A DNA stretch of 64,000 nucleotides from an uncultured Lachnospiraceae bacterium (lineage in GTDB: Bacteria > Bacillota > Clostridia > Lachnospirales > Lachnospiraceae), in the NCBI GenBank assembly GCA_947626745.1, contig CANQTF010000001.1:248001-312000 (forward strand), given 5' to 3'. Both the position numbers and the translations under genes were made by a program. Positions 44,667 through 54,043 of the stretch are shown piece by piece (position 1 is the stretch's first letter; every line of letters begins with the position of its first letter). The notes beneath the pieces are model-generated. The model was not told where the DNA came from and searched no databases. It saw only the letters and a list, made by a program, of their open reading frames with translations.

Positions 44667-46416
44667 TCATGAACCGTTCCCGCCCCACTCCTGATCTAAG
44701 TAATCCAGTCTGTCGTTGATAAAAGCCTTCAGCTCCTCCTTCCGCTCCCGATACAGGAGCGCTTTTTCCTCCGCGTCCTCCGCTTCCTCAAACACGTTCC
44801 ACCGCAGAGCATTGTTGAGGGCCGATCTTTCGATCGAAGCGGCACAGGTGTCGATCCAGCTTTTCGCCAGTTCTCTCGCCTTCGGCTCAAACTCATCGAA
44901 ATAGATCGACAGCGCTGTCTCCCGGAACTCTTCCCGGCAATATAACCCATACCATATATCGGAATCCTTCTTTTTCACTGCCACATACAGCCCCGACGGG
45001 TCATGAAGATCGATCCCCTCGTTCGTGATCCCTGACGCGGCGATCGCCTTGTCATAATCCCACGCCGGGCCGGCAAAAAACTTGTCGCTCACCGAACGGT
45101 CCGGCTTATAAAAGAACTGACTCGTAAACGACGCGTCCAGATTTTTCACCACTTCCTCGAGCAGATATTTTCCGGCAAAGGAATTCATGTCGATATAGTC
45201 GCCAAAATAAGCGCCCGTGTACGGGCTGTATCCGTCCTCGGAAAAGAGCGCGTCCTCAAAATCCTGATACCGCTCGGCTATATACGATACCTGTTCGTGC
45301 GATGCATAGACGGGGCTTTTGATCACGACCGCCTGCATCCGCGACGTCAGAAAGCCGCTCGCCTCCAGTCCGTAGCGGTCGCTCATCTCAATCTCCAACA
45401 GATAGCCGCCGGAAATGTCTTCAGGCACATTTGCGATCCGATAGCCCTTCGTGCTGTATAGCCGCCCCGGCTCCTCCATAAAAAACTCCGCTTCGCTTAA
45501 CGGCGTGTCCGGATTTAAAAGCTCCGTCTCCTTTTCCAGATCCCGGATATTGATCCGGTTTTCGGCGATCTCTATTTTTTCCGTCAGGATATAATTTCCT
45601 ATATATTCCCCGTTCGCGTACACATCGACAAATCGGGCTTGCGGCGTATAGGGAAGCGACAGCTCCTCGGCCATCTCAAATGCCGTCACATTCCGAAGCA
45701 GCGTATCGTCAAACGCATTGGCGAGCAGCAGCCAGTGTTTTGCCTCTCCCATTCCCAGCAGACTGGCCTTTTTCTCCAGCTTGATCTGATAGGACTTTTT
45801 GTCGGTTTCTTCCCAGGAGGCATTCCCGCGGCAGTGAATATCCACAATCGCCCCGGAACCGCAGTATCTTCCTTCCCCGTCTAACAGCGTATAGCTTCCC
45901 GACTCGCGGTTTTCCTTTGCCTCATGCAGATAGGCAAGCGATCGAGAGTCCGTCTCAAAAAACAGGGAAGCGATCGGCGATGAACGTCTGAACTCTACCG
46001 TATACGTCTGCATGTCGTCCTCGCCATGTCCCGCACAGACCGTATAGATCCCCTCGTCCACACTGCACGGATCGCCGCTGCCGATCTCCCGATCCTCTAA
46101 GACGACCTTATAATCCTGCGGAAAAAGCCAGCACAGCCCGTCGTTATCCAGCGCTTCCGGCACAAAAAAATAATACCTGCCCCGTTCGGCGTCACAGTAC
46201 CATTTTATCAGTAAATTCTGACCCCCCCCCAACTGTGACATCCACGAGCGCCATCTGAAAAGAATCTTCCGGCAGATATTTCTCGGCCGCCACATGCAGC
46301 ATGACAGCCCGCGCTTCTTCCGAGTGGGCTTCATAGGCATAAAGCAGATAAGCCGCAAATAAAATTTCAATCCCTATGATAACGGTCTTTCTCATGAATC
46401 TATGAAAATCCCTCAA
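44667..46416 (-). pseudogene. CotH kinase family protein, frameshifted in a 9-G run
   Basis: A CotH-type protein kinase gene (CotH phosphorylates spore coat proteins; homologues also decorate surface proteins). RGNASW, KKSYQIKLEKK, NAFDDTLLRN and AGPAWDYDKAI mark the kinase domain. Its first ~65 codons lie in a different frame; one N-terminal transmembrane helix (VIIGIEILFAAYLLYAY) then DVTVGGG. The frames join at nine G (46222-46230). Eight G would restore one 582-aa frame. TTG 46416 with AAGGAG 7 nt upstream is the likely start. It is either phase-variable, decayed or a sequencing error. Confidence 0.75.
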
Positions 46417-46514
46417 GGTCCCACTCCTTAACAGCCCAATGTTTTTTATGATTATAACATCTATTATGCTCAATTTATTTCCCAAAATCAAGATTATTGT
46501 GAAATTGGTAAAAT

Positions 46515-46547
46515 CATAACCACCGACTTAGCCGATGGTTATGATTA
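46515..46547 (-). terminator. long hairpin between the CotH gene and a lipoprotein gene
   Basis: ATCATAACCA (46515-46524) pairs with TGGTTATGAT (46538-46547), extended by CG/CG after one mismatch; on the minus strand TTTT follows. The rest of 46417-46729 has no gene. It contains a hydrophobic 24-codon stretch at 46530-46602 without a start codon, probably a remnant. Confidence 0.5.
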
Positions 46548-46729
46548 TCAGCAAAAAACAGGCGGCAGCCGTAATAAATGCAATCAGTAATAAGACTGCG
46601 CCGCATCACTTTTTATTTCCGGATGCTGTAACAGATATTCCTCCCATGTCAATAAATTTCACAATGAAGGCCACTCGCATTTTCCACGGGGGTACACCTG
46701 TTTTGCCGCGTGCTTTTTCCATGCATATT

Positions 46730-47299
46730 TTATGACATGGGCAGTATTTCAAACCATGCCGCGCTCTCCGAATCGACATCTTCCTCTTCGGCATTTTCTA
46801 AGGAAATCAGAAGCCGACTGTCATATTTGCCGTCACGGTCGCTGTCAAACTGAATGTCCGCATATCTGTCGCCTACATAGTATGCGGTGCCGGCGCCCTC
46901 TGACAGTTCGCAGACCGCCTCCGCGCCGCCCTCCGACAAAGCCGCAGTCAGCTCCGTTACGGATATTTCCCTGTGGATTCCCTCTAACAGCGCGCCGAGA
47001 ATGCCTTGTAGACGAATGGGCCTGTCATCATCCAACAACACGGGGCCGCCCAGCTCCTCATCGTATTCCCCTTCATATATGATGCAAAGCGAAGAATCGG
47101 GGATCTCTCCGATAAATCTGTCCGCGTGATAAAGCTCCGCTTCCTTTCCTGTCCGTTTTCTGAACTCCCCATAGGACATCGCTTCATAATCGCGCACTGT
47201 CTCCGACAGGCTGACCTGTGCTGCGGCGTTTCCATTGTTCTCACAGGCGGACAGAATAAGACATAAGCCTGTCAGAACCAATATCCATTTTTTCAGCAT
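46730..47299 (-). CDS. hypothetical lipoprotein
   Basis: A 189-aa lipoprotein. Signal MLKKWILVLTGLCLILSAC with lipobox LSAC, followed by an acidic domain with EGEYDEELGGPVLLDDD. One stretch, FDSDRDGKYDSRL, is like an EF-hand/dockerin-type calcium loop (DSDRDGKYD). ATG 47299 has GGAGGG 7 nt upstream. Family not known; surface location inferred. It follows the small frame at 47302 by 2 nt. Confidence 0.68.
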   Translation of the reverse strand: MLKKWILVLTGLCLILSACENNGNAAAQVSLSETVRDYEAMSYGEFRKRTGKEAELYHADRFIGEIPDSSLCIIYEGEYDEELGGPVLLDDDRPIRLQGILGALLEGIHREISVTELTAALSEGGAEAVCELSEGAGTAYYVGDRYADIQFDSDRDGKYDSRLLISLENAEEEDVDSESAAWFEILPMS

Positions 47300-47301
47300 T
47301 G

Positions 47302-47454
47302 TCATCCCTCCGATTCTCTTATTTTTCCAATCCATAGAAGCTTACTTGCCATGTACAGTTCAAATATATTTATATGCCGTGTACCATACTGACAGATAAA
47401 ACTCGGCAAATCCATCGGACTATGTTCCTCAAGAGCATAATGAAATGCAAGCAT
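47302..47454 (-). other. 50-codon reading frame directly before the lipoprotein gene
   Basis: The peptide (MLAFHYALEEHSPMDLPSFI..., ending KLLWIGKIRESEG) has protein-like composition, stops just upstream of the lipoprotein ATG and contains that gene's ribosome site. It has no Shine-Dalgarno of its own. It may be a remnant or a small coupled gene. The rest of 47300-47576 shows nothing else. Confidence 0.3.
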
Positions 47455-47576
47455 ACTTCGTGAGTCATCCAATTACAGCAAATATATTCTGTACGAATAA
47501 TTCTCATTGCTTTCATCCTTCAACTCTTATACAATTTATAATAATATCAGATACATTCATGGCTAAAGGTCTCTTC

Positions 47577-48137
47577 TCATATAGAACTATTTATAATTTT
47601 TTTCCACCCATTCTTTTCCTGGAAAATGTGATCAAACATCCTATAAAGGATATATCCTAATATCCCTCCCAAAAAATTCATTATGACATCATCAATATCT
47701 GAACTGCGTCCAATAATATACTGTACCATTTCTATTGAAAATGTAGTCAAAAATACTACCGTTAAGTGAGTAGATATTTTTCTTAACTTTTTAAAAATTA
47801 CGGGCAGCAATAGCCCATATGGAATATACATTCCAATATTTAGAACAAGTTGCTGCATCATTTTTTTTAAACCCATTTCATATGTTTCACTGACCCAAAT
47901 AAAAGGCTGAATGTTATAAAATCGGTATTTTGGATGAAAAGTAATGTCTGGATAATACCAAAGGATCGTTAAATACACTAAAGATAAGCAATATCCAATA
48001 AACGTAAATAAAGCCACGTAACGGAGAGTAGGCCGTTTGCATTTTTTATGCTTATCATACAAAAAAACGAGAAAAATGAAAAATAAACTTACACTTGCTA
48101 TGGCAGGAAAAACCATAATAATATATCCCAAAATCAT
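47577..48137 (-). CDS. VanZ family membrane protein
   Basis: A 186-aa protein with four to five transmembrane helices. The VanZ pattern is visible in VLNIGMYIPYGLLLPVIFKKL, TTFSIEMVQYIIGRSSDIDDVIMNFLGGILGY. Some VanZ proteins give teicoplanin resistance, most have no known role. GGAAGGAGTCATTT precedes ATG 48137. It is transcribed alone from AT-rich DNA. Confidence 0.82.
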   Translation of the reverse strand: MILGYIIMVFPAIASVSLFFIFLVFLYDKHKKCKRPTLRYVALFTFIGYCLSLVYLTILWYYPDITFHPKYRFYNIQPFIWVSETYEMGLKKMMQQLVLNIGMYIPYGLLLPVIFKKLRKISTHLTVVFLTTFSIEMVQYIIGRSSDIDDVIMNFLGGILGYILYRMFDHIFQEKNGWKKIINSSI

Positions 48138-48466
48138 AAATGACTCCTTCCGATTGACACAAATGCTCTCTAAATATAATTATCCATATCTTTTTTGAAG
48201 CTTACATTTCAAAGTCTATACTCTATAGGCTTTGATGATGTGTTTCTATTTTAGTTGTAATTGGGAAAATATTGGTTGGACAAACTTTAACTTTGTTTAT
48301 CGACTCCTAATCTTTTACATCTATGACTTGTTGCTTTACAATCTCATTTGTATCAAGTCTTAAGTTGTACGTCTTGAAAAACATGAATGTACTTATTTCT
48401 TTTTTCTTTTGACAAATTTATCAATCACATTGTCACCCCAAAAGTAATAAAGTCATGTTTCAACTT
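48138..48466. other. AT-rich intergenic stretch with a palindrome
   Basis: No gene supported. TCAAAG-t-CTATA-ctc-TATAG-g-CTTTGA at 48209-48235 is a nearly perfect 12-nt dyad about 70 nt upstream of the VanZ start. It is a candidate operator or hairpin. No T-rich terminator pattern was seen for the decayed gene to its right. Confidence 0.45.
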
Positions 48467-49487
48467 TCAAGATTGCAAATTTCCCCTTTCAGGATGAGTC
48501 GTGAAAGGAATAAATTCAAAAGGAATCAGGCCGTCGTCAAACTCTACCGTCACCGAAACATCAGAGTCATTGTCATAGTGAGCAGCCGTAAAAACGTCCT
48601 GTTCCGGGTCATAACGCTCTGCGGGTAGGCCGGATATTCCACCTTCGCCGAGATTGAGCCAACCAAATTTTCGCCGGTGTTCTGCTGTTTTCCGGCTCAC
48701 CCAGAAAGGTGTTCAGATAAGCATCAAGTTCTTTCGGGTCGTCGGAATGAATGGACAGATTATAGGTCACGGCATAGGCTTCCGTTTGGTCTTTTCTGCC
48801 GTTTTCATCGTCGGTGCTGCAGTCCAAAGATAAGCTGTTCGCTATATAGGAATACGCATCGTCAGACAGCGCATCGTCTTCCAACTCGATAGCAACATAA
48901 ACGCCGTGCGTCAAATCATAGGAAACAATGCCCTTATTCTTCTTTTCCTCCGAACCGTCAGTTATTACGGGTGAATAATACACGTCTGTCAGGGCGGTCT
49001 CCGTTTTGTCCGATGACGAAATCACGTCATAATTTTCTTTTACGTCAAAGCAATAATCGTTCCCCAGCGCAATCTGATTATAAATTGCAATCGGGATCAG
49101 ACTATCCTCGTCCAAATCGGAGGGAACCACGTTATAGCCGACAGCACCAACACATTCGCCGCTTTTGTCATAGATATAGTTTTTGGAAAAACAGTTCATC
49201 AGTCCGTAAGCATCATTCGCCTGGTCAGAAACGCTCCAGCCGTCCGGCAGCGCGACCTCCAGTGTAAAAGCGTCAATAGTCAAAGCCTCCTGATTGTACT
49301 CCGTTTTCTCATCGTTCCCGGAAGGAAACTCAATTATATGCTCCGAATAACCGTCCACGCCGACCATCTCGTTTTTTTCTTTTCCCGCGCACCCCGAGAC
49401 AGCCAACACGACCCCAAGAGCCAATACAAGTTTCAAAACAATCCGCTTAATTGTCAACTTCTGCTCAATCCTTAGCCGCTGTTTCAT
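48467..49487 (-). pseudogene. decayed lipoprotein gene
   Basis: A lipoprotein gene with signal VLALGVVLAVSGC and a secreted domain, intact for about 260 codons (to LNTFLGE). The likely continuation then moves to a second frame (NTGENLVGSISAKVEYPAYPQS) and to a third (RYDPEQDVFTAAHYDNDSDV...IPFEF). At least two frameshifts therefore interrupt it. The start overlaps the end of the DUF6033 gene. TTG 49457 with AGGA upstream is an alternative start. It is probably the third member of the PPC/DUF6033 unit. Confidence 0.7.
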
Positions 49488-50592
49488 TTTTGATCTGCTT
49501 TATCAAATCCTCTATGCTGTCTGCCTGCACGAAAGTATGCTCTGCCTGTTCTTTCTTTTCTGTTCTCCTTTCCTCTATCCGTTCCCGCTGCTGCTTACTG
49601 GACTTTTCAAATTCTGCAAAGAACGTGGTCATACCATTTTCATCGACTGCAATTCCGATTTTGCTGACTTTTATATTGCCTGTTTCGCCAAGCGCAGAAG
49701 TAAAACCAAATTCCCGATTGATGCGCTCTGACATACGGACGGCCCCCTGCACCTTATCCATATACTTTGCCGCATATTTTTCATCTGCCGCCATTTTTTC
49801 TATTTCTTCCGCAGAAAGAATGACGGAATACTCATTTCTTGCCCCGGCAAGAATGTCCTTTGCATTATTCCCTCTGCTAAAATCTGCCACAAAGAAATCC
49901 ATATTTCCATAGGTTGCACGCAGCTTTTTCAAAAATTCCTGCGCTGTTTTGGAAAGCTGCGCTTCTCCTGCCGTGGCTATGGAACTATTATCTTCCTTAT
50001 CCACTTCTTTTTCGGCATATTCTGCGATTGCTGTTTCTGCCTTCTGCACCAGTTTTATAAATTCATCGCCAAATTTTTCACCGTCGTTTTTGTGATTGGC
50101 TGCATGGTCAAAAATGCGCGCCATAAAACCGTCCAATTCGTCACATACTTCCGGTGACGCTTCCCTGAGTTTGCTGTGCCATGTTTCCTTCATGCGGTCT
50201 AAATCACTGTCTGAAACTTCTCGGTATGTACCCTCAAGCTGCGTTACCATATCATCCGGAATTGTCCGTTTTGCGGCAGAAACTCCCATAATTTCATCAA
50301 GATCTGCTCCCTGCCCATGTCCATACTTGCGGCTTTCCACAAGTTTTGCCATTCCGTCACCGGAAAACTCTATCATGACGTCATTCCCGTATTGCGCACG
50401 AATGTCTTTCATTGCCTGTAAAGTTTCTTCTCTGGACATTTGATCCATAATCTTGTTGCCTTTTTCATCATGAGTATTAAATTCATACCTTACTAACTTT
50501 TCTTTCTTTCCTGCCGTGTTAGAGCCATAGCTTTTCAGGCTCTCTGTTCCTTTGTAAAACTGGCTGTAATTCTGATTGATAATTGATGACAT
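49465..50592 (-). CDS. DUF6033 family protein
   Basis: A 375-aa protein resembling the DUF6033 family of clostridia. It starts MSSIINQNYSQFYK, has no signal peptide, and is helical with a conserved-looking RYEFNTHDEKGNKIMDQMSREETLQAMKDI segment. GGAGGATAAAGCA precedes ATG 50592. Function unknown. The N-terminus and the neighbouring lipoprotein hint at a secreted or surface system, but this is only a guess from context. Confidence 0.7.
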   Translation of the reverse strand: MSSIINQNYSQFYKGTESLKSYGSNTAGKKEKLVRYEFNTHDEKGNKIMDQMSREETLQAMKDIRAQYGNDVMIEFSGDGMAKLVESRKYGHGQGADLDEIMGVSAAKRTIPDDMVTQLEGTYREVSDSDLDRMKETWHSKLREASPEVCDELDGFMARIFDHAANHKNDGEKFGDEFIKLVQKAETAIAEYAEKEVDKEDNSSIATAGEAQLSKTAQEFLKKLRATYGNMDFFVADFSRGNNAKDILAGARNEYSVILSAEEIEKMAADEKYAAKYMDKVQGAVRMSERINREFGFTSALGETGNIKVSKIGIAVDENGMTTFFAEFEKSSKQQRERIEERRTEKKEQAEHTFVQADSIEDLIKQIKNETAAKD

Positions 50593-50617
50593 TGCTTTAT
50601 CCTCCTTGATTTGTTCT

Positions 50618-50678
50618 TGTGAAATCCGTTTCTATTGCCCGCTCTAAGCATTCGCCCCTATTGCCGCACTGTCAAAAC
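50618..50678. repeat. tail-leader duplication, copy A
   Basis: 61 nt, 50 of them identical to 52323-52383 without gaps. On the minus strand it encodes the C-terminal tail FDSAAIGANA, a stop, and the leader running into the ribosome site of the DUF6033 gene. Confidence 0.75.
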
Positions 50679-50877
50679 CGCTGCTCTCTGCGGACTCTGT
50701 CAAAACATTCGCTTCATAGGCTGCGGAAGCCTGCTCTTTCCTTAAAAGGCTGCGGTTAAAATACAGCTTACAATACGCTTTTAAACTGATAGCGATATAC
50801 CTGTGATCCTGCGTATGACGGCGACAGTTCTTTTTCCAGTGTGCCGGTATCTGCTGCAAAACCTGTGTCTGCCACAT
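50644..50877 (-). pseudogene. C-terminal tail of a duplicated gene, overlapping the PPC gene
   Basis: The frame from about 50780 to 50644 encodes RSLLRKEQASAAYEANVLTE... ending FDSAAIGANA. Its upper part overlaps the PPC-like gene in another frame, with no ribosome site. The tail motif recurs upstream of the PPC gene. I read it as the remains of a gene whose body has been lost or displaced. Confidence 0.5.
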
Positions 50878-52297
50878 GAAATTCCCCGTCCGAAAACTGA
50901 AATGCCGAACTGAAATAGGGAATATCCTGATGCCGCCCGATATTTTGAATGATGTCTGTCAGCATATCCTTGATGCGGTCGATCTTTGCATTATCCTTTG
51001 TATTGTTGACCATATTTCCCACTTTTTCCGGCAGTCCTCCGATCCTGCCGCCCGCTGTCAGATACAGATCTTTCAGGTCAATATCCTGCCCCGCAGCGCC
51101 TTTCAGATAGCGCATGACCTCCTGTATCTCTGTGGCGTATTCATATACCTGCGGCGACAGGTTTCCAATGCTGTCCGCTATGCCTATGTAATATTGATAC
51201 AGCTGATCGCCGTATTTTTCTTCGATCAGGCTTTCCACCTGTTTTCTGACCGCCTCATCTTTAATGCCGTCCACTATAACTGCGCCGCTGCCGAAAATCC
51301 TGACGTTCATCCCCTCAATGTCGTCCTTGGAAATGCCCTGTCTTTCCAGTTCCCGCACAAACTCCTGTGAAAAATCGTTTTTCAGTCCCGCTTTCTGCTT
51401 CGCTTTTTCAAAATCCGAAAGGTTGGCAAAGATCTTGATATATTCCCGCTCCGCCTCGTTTAAGTCCCTGCCGTCCGCCAGCTTCTGAAGCAGTTCTTCT
51501 GCCGTTTTTCCGCCTTTATACTGCTGTTCCTTTGGCAGACCTTCATACTGTTTTTGATGAAGCGCCTCCACTTCTTTTGCATAATCCGCCTCAGCTTCCT
51601 GCAAAAGCGCGTTATACCTGTCAAGGTATTCCTGCTGGTTTGGAAGTCCCTTGCTCTTTGCTGTCTGCCATGCGCCGTAGGCGTCTCTTACGGCGTCCGT
51701 CTTTTCTGTGTCTTTCCTTTCCGAAATATGACAGCCGATCTTATAATAATCGTCCGGAGAGATTTCCTCCCCGTTTTCGTTTTCTATCTTGATACAATAC
51801 TTGTTTGTCGAGGTATCCCAGCCCGGAATGGTCAGGCTTTTTCTGTTTTTGCCGTCCCATTCTGCCTTTCCCACTTGATTTCCGTACGCATCATAGAGAG
51901 TCATCGTATAATTGTAGCCCTCCGGCAGCTCCATATAAATCTCAACATCAAAATTGTTCTGCAAAGTGCGGTTATAGGGAATCGTAAAATTGTAAAAGTC
52001 CACATCTTTCGCACTGTCAAGTCTGCCCTTTATACTGCTTGTCTCGTCTCGCATCAAAAAGCCAAAATCCAGAAACGCGCTGCCTTTTTCACTGTTCGGT
52101 ATCTCATAGGTCGTGTTCCTGTTCCGATAGGAGTCGTTTGTGCTGAGAGTACAGGTGTCCTCCTGCAGCACCATGCTTTTCTTGATCCTTCCCTCCAGAA
52201 ATGCCGATACTTCCTTGTTGGTCTTCAGCATGATCGGCTTATTCCGAAACGCCGCACCCCAGTCAGAACCGTGAATTTCCTCTGTTCCTATGCCCAT
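50768..52297 (-). CDS. large hypothetical protein with a PPC-like beta domain
   Basis: A 509-aa protein. Residues ~75-185 (DVDFYNFTIPYNRTLQ...YNYTMTLYDAYGNQVGKAEWDGKNRKSLTIPG) follow the pattern of bacterial pre-peptidase C-terminal (PPC) domains. A long helical region with EAEADYAKEVEALHQKQ follows, then a mixed C-terminal domain. There is no signal peptide. GGAGGATTTTAT precedes ATG 52297. It is upstream of, and probably cotranscribed with, the DUF6033 and lipoprotein genes. Function unknown. Confidence 0.65.
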   Translation of the reverse strand: MGIGTEEIHGSDWGAAFRNKPIMLKTNKEVSAFLEGRIKKSMVLQEDTCTLSTNDSYRNRNTTYEIPNSEKGSAFLDFGFLMRDETSSIKGRLDSAKDVDFYNFTIPYNRTLQNNFDVEIYMELPEGYNYTMTLYDAYGNQVGKAEWDGKNRKSLTIPGWDTSTNKYCIKIENENGEEISPDDYYKIGCHISERKDTEKTDAVRDAYGAWQTAKSKGLPNQQEYLDRYNALLQEAEADYAKEVEALHQKQYEGLPKEQQYKGGKTAEELLQKLADGRDLNEAEREYIKIFANLSDFEKAKQKAGLKNDFSQEFVRELERQGISKDDIEGMNVRIFGSGAVIVDGIKDEAVRKQVESLIEEKYGDQLYQYYIGIADSIGNLSPQVYEYATEIQEVMRYLKGAAGQDIDLKDLYLTAGGRIGGLPEKVGNMVNNTKDNAKIDRIKDMLTDIIQNIGRHQDIPYFSSAFQFSDGEFHVADTGFAADTGTLEKELSPSYAGSQVYRYQFKSVL

Positions 52298-52322
52298 ATA
52301 AAATCCTCCGCTCCTGCTTAGC

Positions 52323-52383
52323 TGCAAGATCCGTCTCCAATTCCCGCCCTAAGCACTCGTCCCTATCGCCGCACTGTCAAAAC
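52323..52383. repeat. tail-leader duplication, copy B
   Basis: Homologue of 50618-50678. It encodes KEAARSFDSAAIGTSA, a stop and the leader of the PPC gene. A TAA closes this frame just above, so only about 18 codons of the upstream gene survive. Confidence 0.75.
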
Positions 52384-52447
52384 TCCGCGCAGCTTCTTTC
52401 GCTATTTACATCGTCAATACAACGAGCGGCCCTGAGCATTTTCCTCT

Positions 52448-52476
52448 AATGTACAAATTTTTGTTCCGACGTACAA
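52448..52476 (-). promoter_or_regulatory. candidate promoter of the PPC/DUF6033 unit
   Basis: Minus strand: -35 TTGTAC (52471-52476), 17 nt, -10 TACATT (52448-52453). Two GTACAA repeats overlap it. It lies about 145 nt before the PPC gene start and above the tail remnant. Confidence 0.5.
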
Positions 52477-52499
52477 GCTAAAATTATGCCAGTTTCAGT

Positions 52500-53357
52500 T
52501 TAACCCGATATTTTTTTGTCTCCTGCTTGGAATAAGCTTCGAACAGAGTGCATAACCGCTTTCCAAGCAATATCCTCCGCATATGTAAAACTTCTTTGAT
52601 AATTTTTCCAAAGCAGTTCCATAGCCGGATCCTTCTCCACATCATCAAGAATGGCAGCGGCATTTTTGAGTATTTCCTGCGTACCACGTCTTTGTGATGT
52701 AGCTGTCAAAGCATTGCAAAGAACAACTTCATCGATGTTTCCGGCATAAAGTTTCTGCAAGATGTAAATGTCGTAAAAATCCCTCATGCGTGTATTGGCA
52801 ACATTGCGGCTGATAATGGTTTCCAGCTTTTCTGCAAGCACTGTTTCCAGATTGTAGGCATATATTTCAATAGAACGATCTTCAAGCATAAGTTTGAACT
52901 TATACCTTATTGCATCGGGAGTAATCACATCTCCGGTGGATATGTCAATCTTGAGAGGCGTTCTTACGCCATCAAACAGCGCTTCCAGGCTGACCCGAAC
53001 GCCGGGATATTCTGCCTCATTCATAATTGGGGAAACATTTTTGATCCGAAATTCCACGCCATCTTCTAATTGTATGGATATAATCAAAGCTACGATTTTC
53101 TCCACATCGTCTACCGTGACATTCATGTCCTTGACTGTTGCATCAAGATCCATTGTAGAACGCGCATCAAGTCCTACCATTGCTGCCACTAACATTCCAC
53201 CCTTTAAAATGAATCTGTCCTTATAATCAGATACCGAAATACGTTCCAAAAAACGTTCCAGCATGTAGTTTCTCATGAGTGTCTGCGCATCTGCAGAATT
53301 TTTCTTGGAAAGGTTGCGAATTAAATCTTTTAGCTGTCTTGCCGTCTTTATCATCAT
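52500..53357 (-). CDS. AbiEii/AbiGii family nucleotidyltransferase toxin
   Basis: A 285-aa type IV toxin. The nucleotidyltransferase core is FILKGGMLVAAMVGLDARSTMDLDATV (GG...R.T.DLD), and DFYDIYIL is the second conserved block. AbiEii toxins transfer nucleotides and cause growth arrest on phage infection in AbiE systems. ATG 53357 overlaps the antitoxin stop by 4 nt (ATGA), the usual coupling. A second in-frame ATG follows immediately. Confidence 0.9.
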   Translation of the reverse strand: MMIKTARQLKDLIRNLSKKNSADAQTLMRNYMLERFLERISVSDYKDRFILKGGMLVAAMVGLDARSTMDLDATVKDMNVTVDDVEKIVALIISIQLEDGVEFRIKNVSPIMNEAEYPGVRVSLEALFDGVRTPLKIDISTGDVITPDAIRYKFKLMLEDRSIEIYAYNLETVLAEKLETIISRNVANTRMRDFYDIYILQKLYAGNIDEVVLCNALTATSQRRGTQEILKNAAAILDDVEKDPAMELLWKNYQRSFTYAEDIAWKAVMHSVRSLFQAGDKKISG

Positions 53358-53947
53358 AAAAGTACCTCCAAATACTGCCTAAGCATTCTTTCTACACGAA
53401 AAAGAGCTGCATACTGCATGAGTTTCCGCAAGTCCTTATCTTTTCGCAGAACATACTGTCTTAATGCGTTTTGGAATGTCTGTTTTTCAATGTTATTCCG
53501 ACTTCGCAGAAGATCGCAGATTGTCCGCTCCATATCATAGACCGGCACCGTATTGCCAAAGGGAGTCTCTGCATCAATCATTCCAATTTCATGCAGTTCT
53601 CTTTTGATTGTATAAACCTTAAAGCCGTCTCGGCAAAGCAGGGTTGGGTTATAGCCTGTTTTTACAGTAATGGCGTATGCTGTAGGCTCCCGATCGGTAA
53701 GGTCATGAAAAAACAAGGCCGTCTCATGAGAAAAGACAGCCTGCTTGCAACGAAGGTGAAGCAGATACATAGCGTCTGTCCATGAATCAGGGGAAATATA
53801 CACGCCATGAGCAGCCTGTTCCAGTTTATGTTCCCGTACATAAGCGTAAAAAACAGGCTTACTTATTTTTGCCTCGGTTACCTGAGAGGTTCGGATAATG
53901 CCGTTATTTTGTTGAAGCAACTCGTCGATTTGTTTATACTTATCCAT
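53354..53947 (-). CDS. AbiEi-like type IV antitoxin
   Basis: A 197-aa antitoxin with an N-terminal winged-helix domain (NNGIIRTSQVTEAKISKPVFYAYVREHKLEQAAHGVYIS) and the C-terminal AbiEi domain (ERTICDLLRSRNNIEKQTFQNALRQYV). AbiEi proteins neutralise the toxin without direct binding and repress their own promoter through inverted repeats; a matching dyad lies upstream. AAAGGAAAAAC precedes ATG 53947. Confidence 0.9.
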   Translation of the reverse strand: MDKYKQIDELLQQNNGIIRTSQVTEAKISKPVFYAYVREHKLEQAAHGVYISPDSWTDAMYLLHLRCKQAVFSHETALFFHDLTDREPTAYAITVKTGYNPTLLCRDGFKVYTIKRELHEIGMIDAETPFGNTVPVYDMERTICDLLRSRNNIEKQTFQNALRQYVLRKDKDLRKLMQYAALFRVERMLRQYLEVLL

Positions 53948-53964
53948 ATGTTTTTCCTTTCATG

Positions 53965-53986
53965 CTAATATTATAATACAAATTAG
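53965..53986 (-). promoter_or_regulatory. AbiE promoter -10 with operator-like dyad
   Basis: The -10 TATAAT (53970-53975) sits within the inverted repeat CTAAT (53965-53969) and ATTAG (53982-53986). No good -35 is seen. The location fits AbiEi autorepression. Confidence 0.55.
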
Positions 53987-54043
53987 TATAAAAAGAAAGA
54001 TGCGAAATTTATTATGTTGCAATGTCCGCCCTTACTCTCCCGG

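Noticed and set aside
46606..46794. 62-residue minus-strand frame containing a GGAGG-rich stretch
   Set aside because: It overlaps the end of the lipoprotein gene in another frame, lacks a ribosome site and reads as random composition.
41000..54000. Integrated prophage or conjugative element
   Set aside because: The region is AT-rich with remnants and an AbiE system, but no integrase, capsid, terminase, relaxase or attachment repeats were seen.
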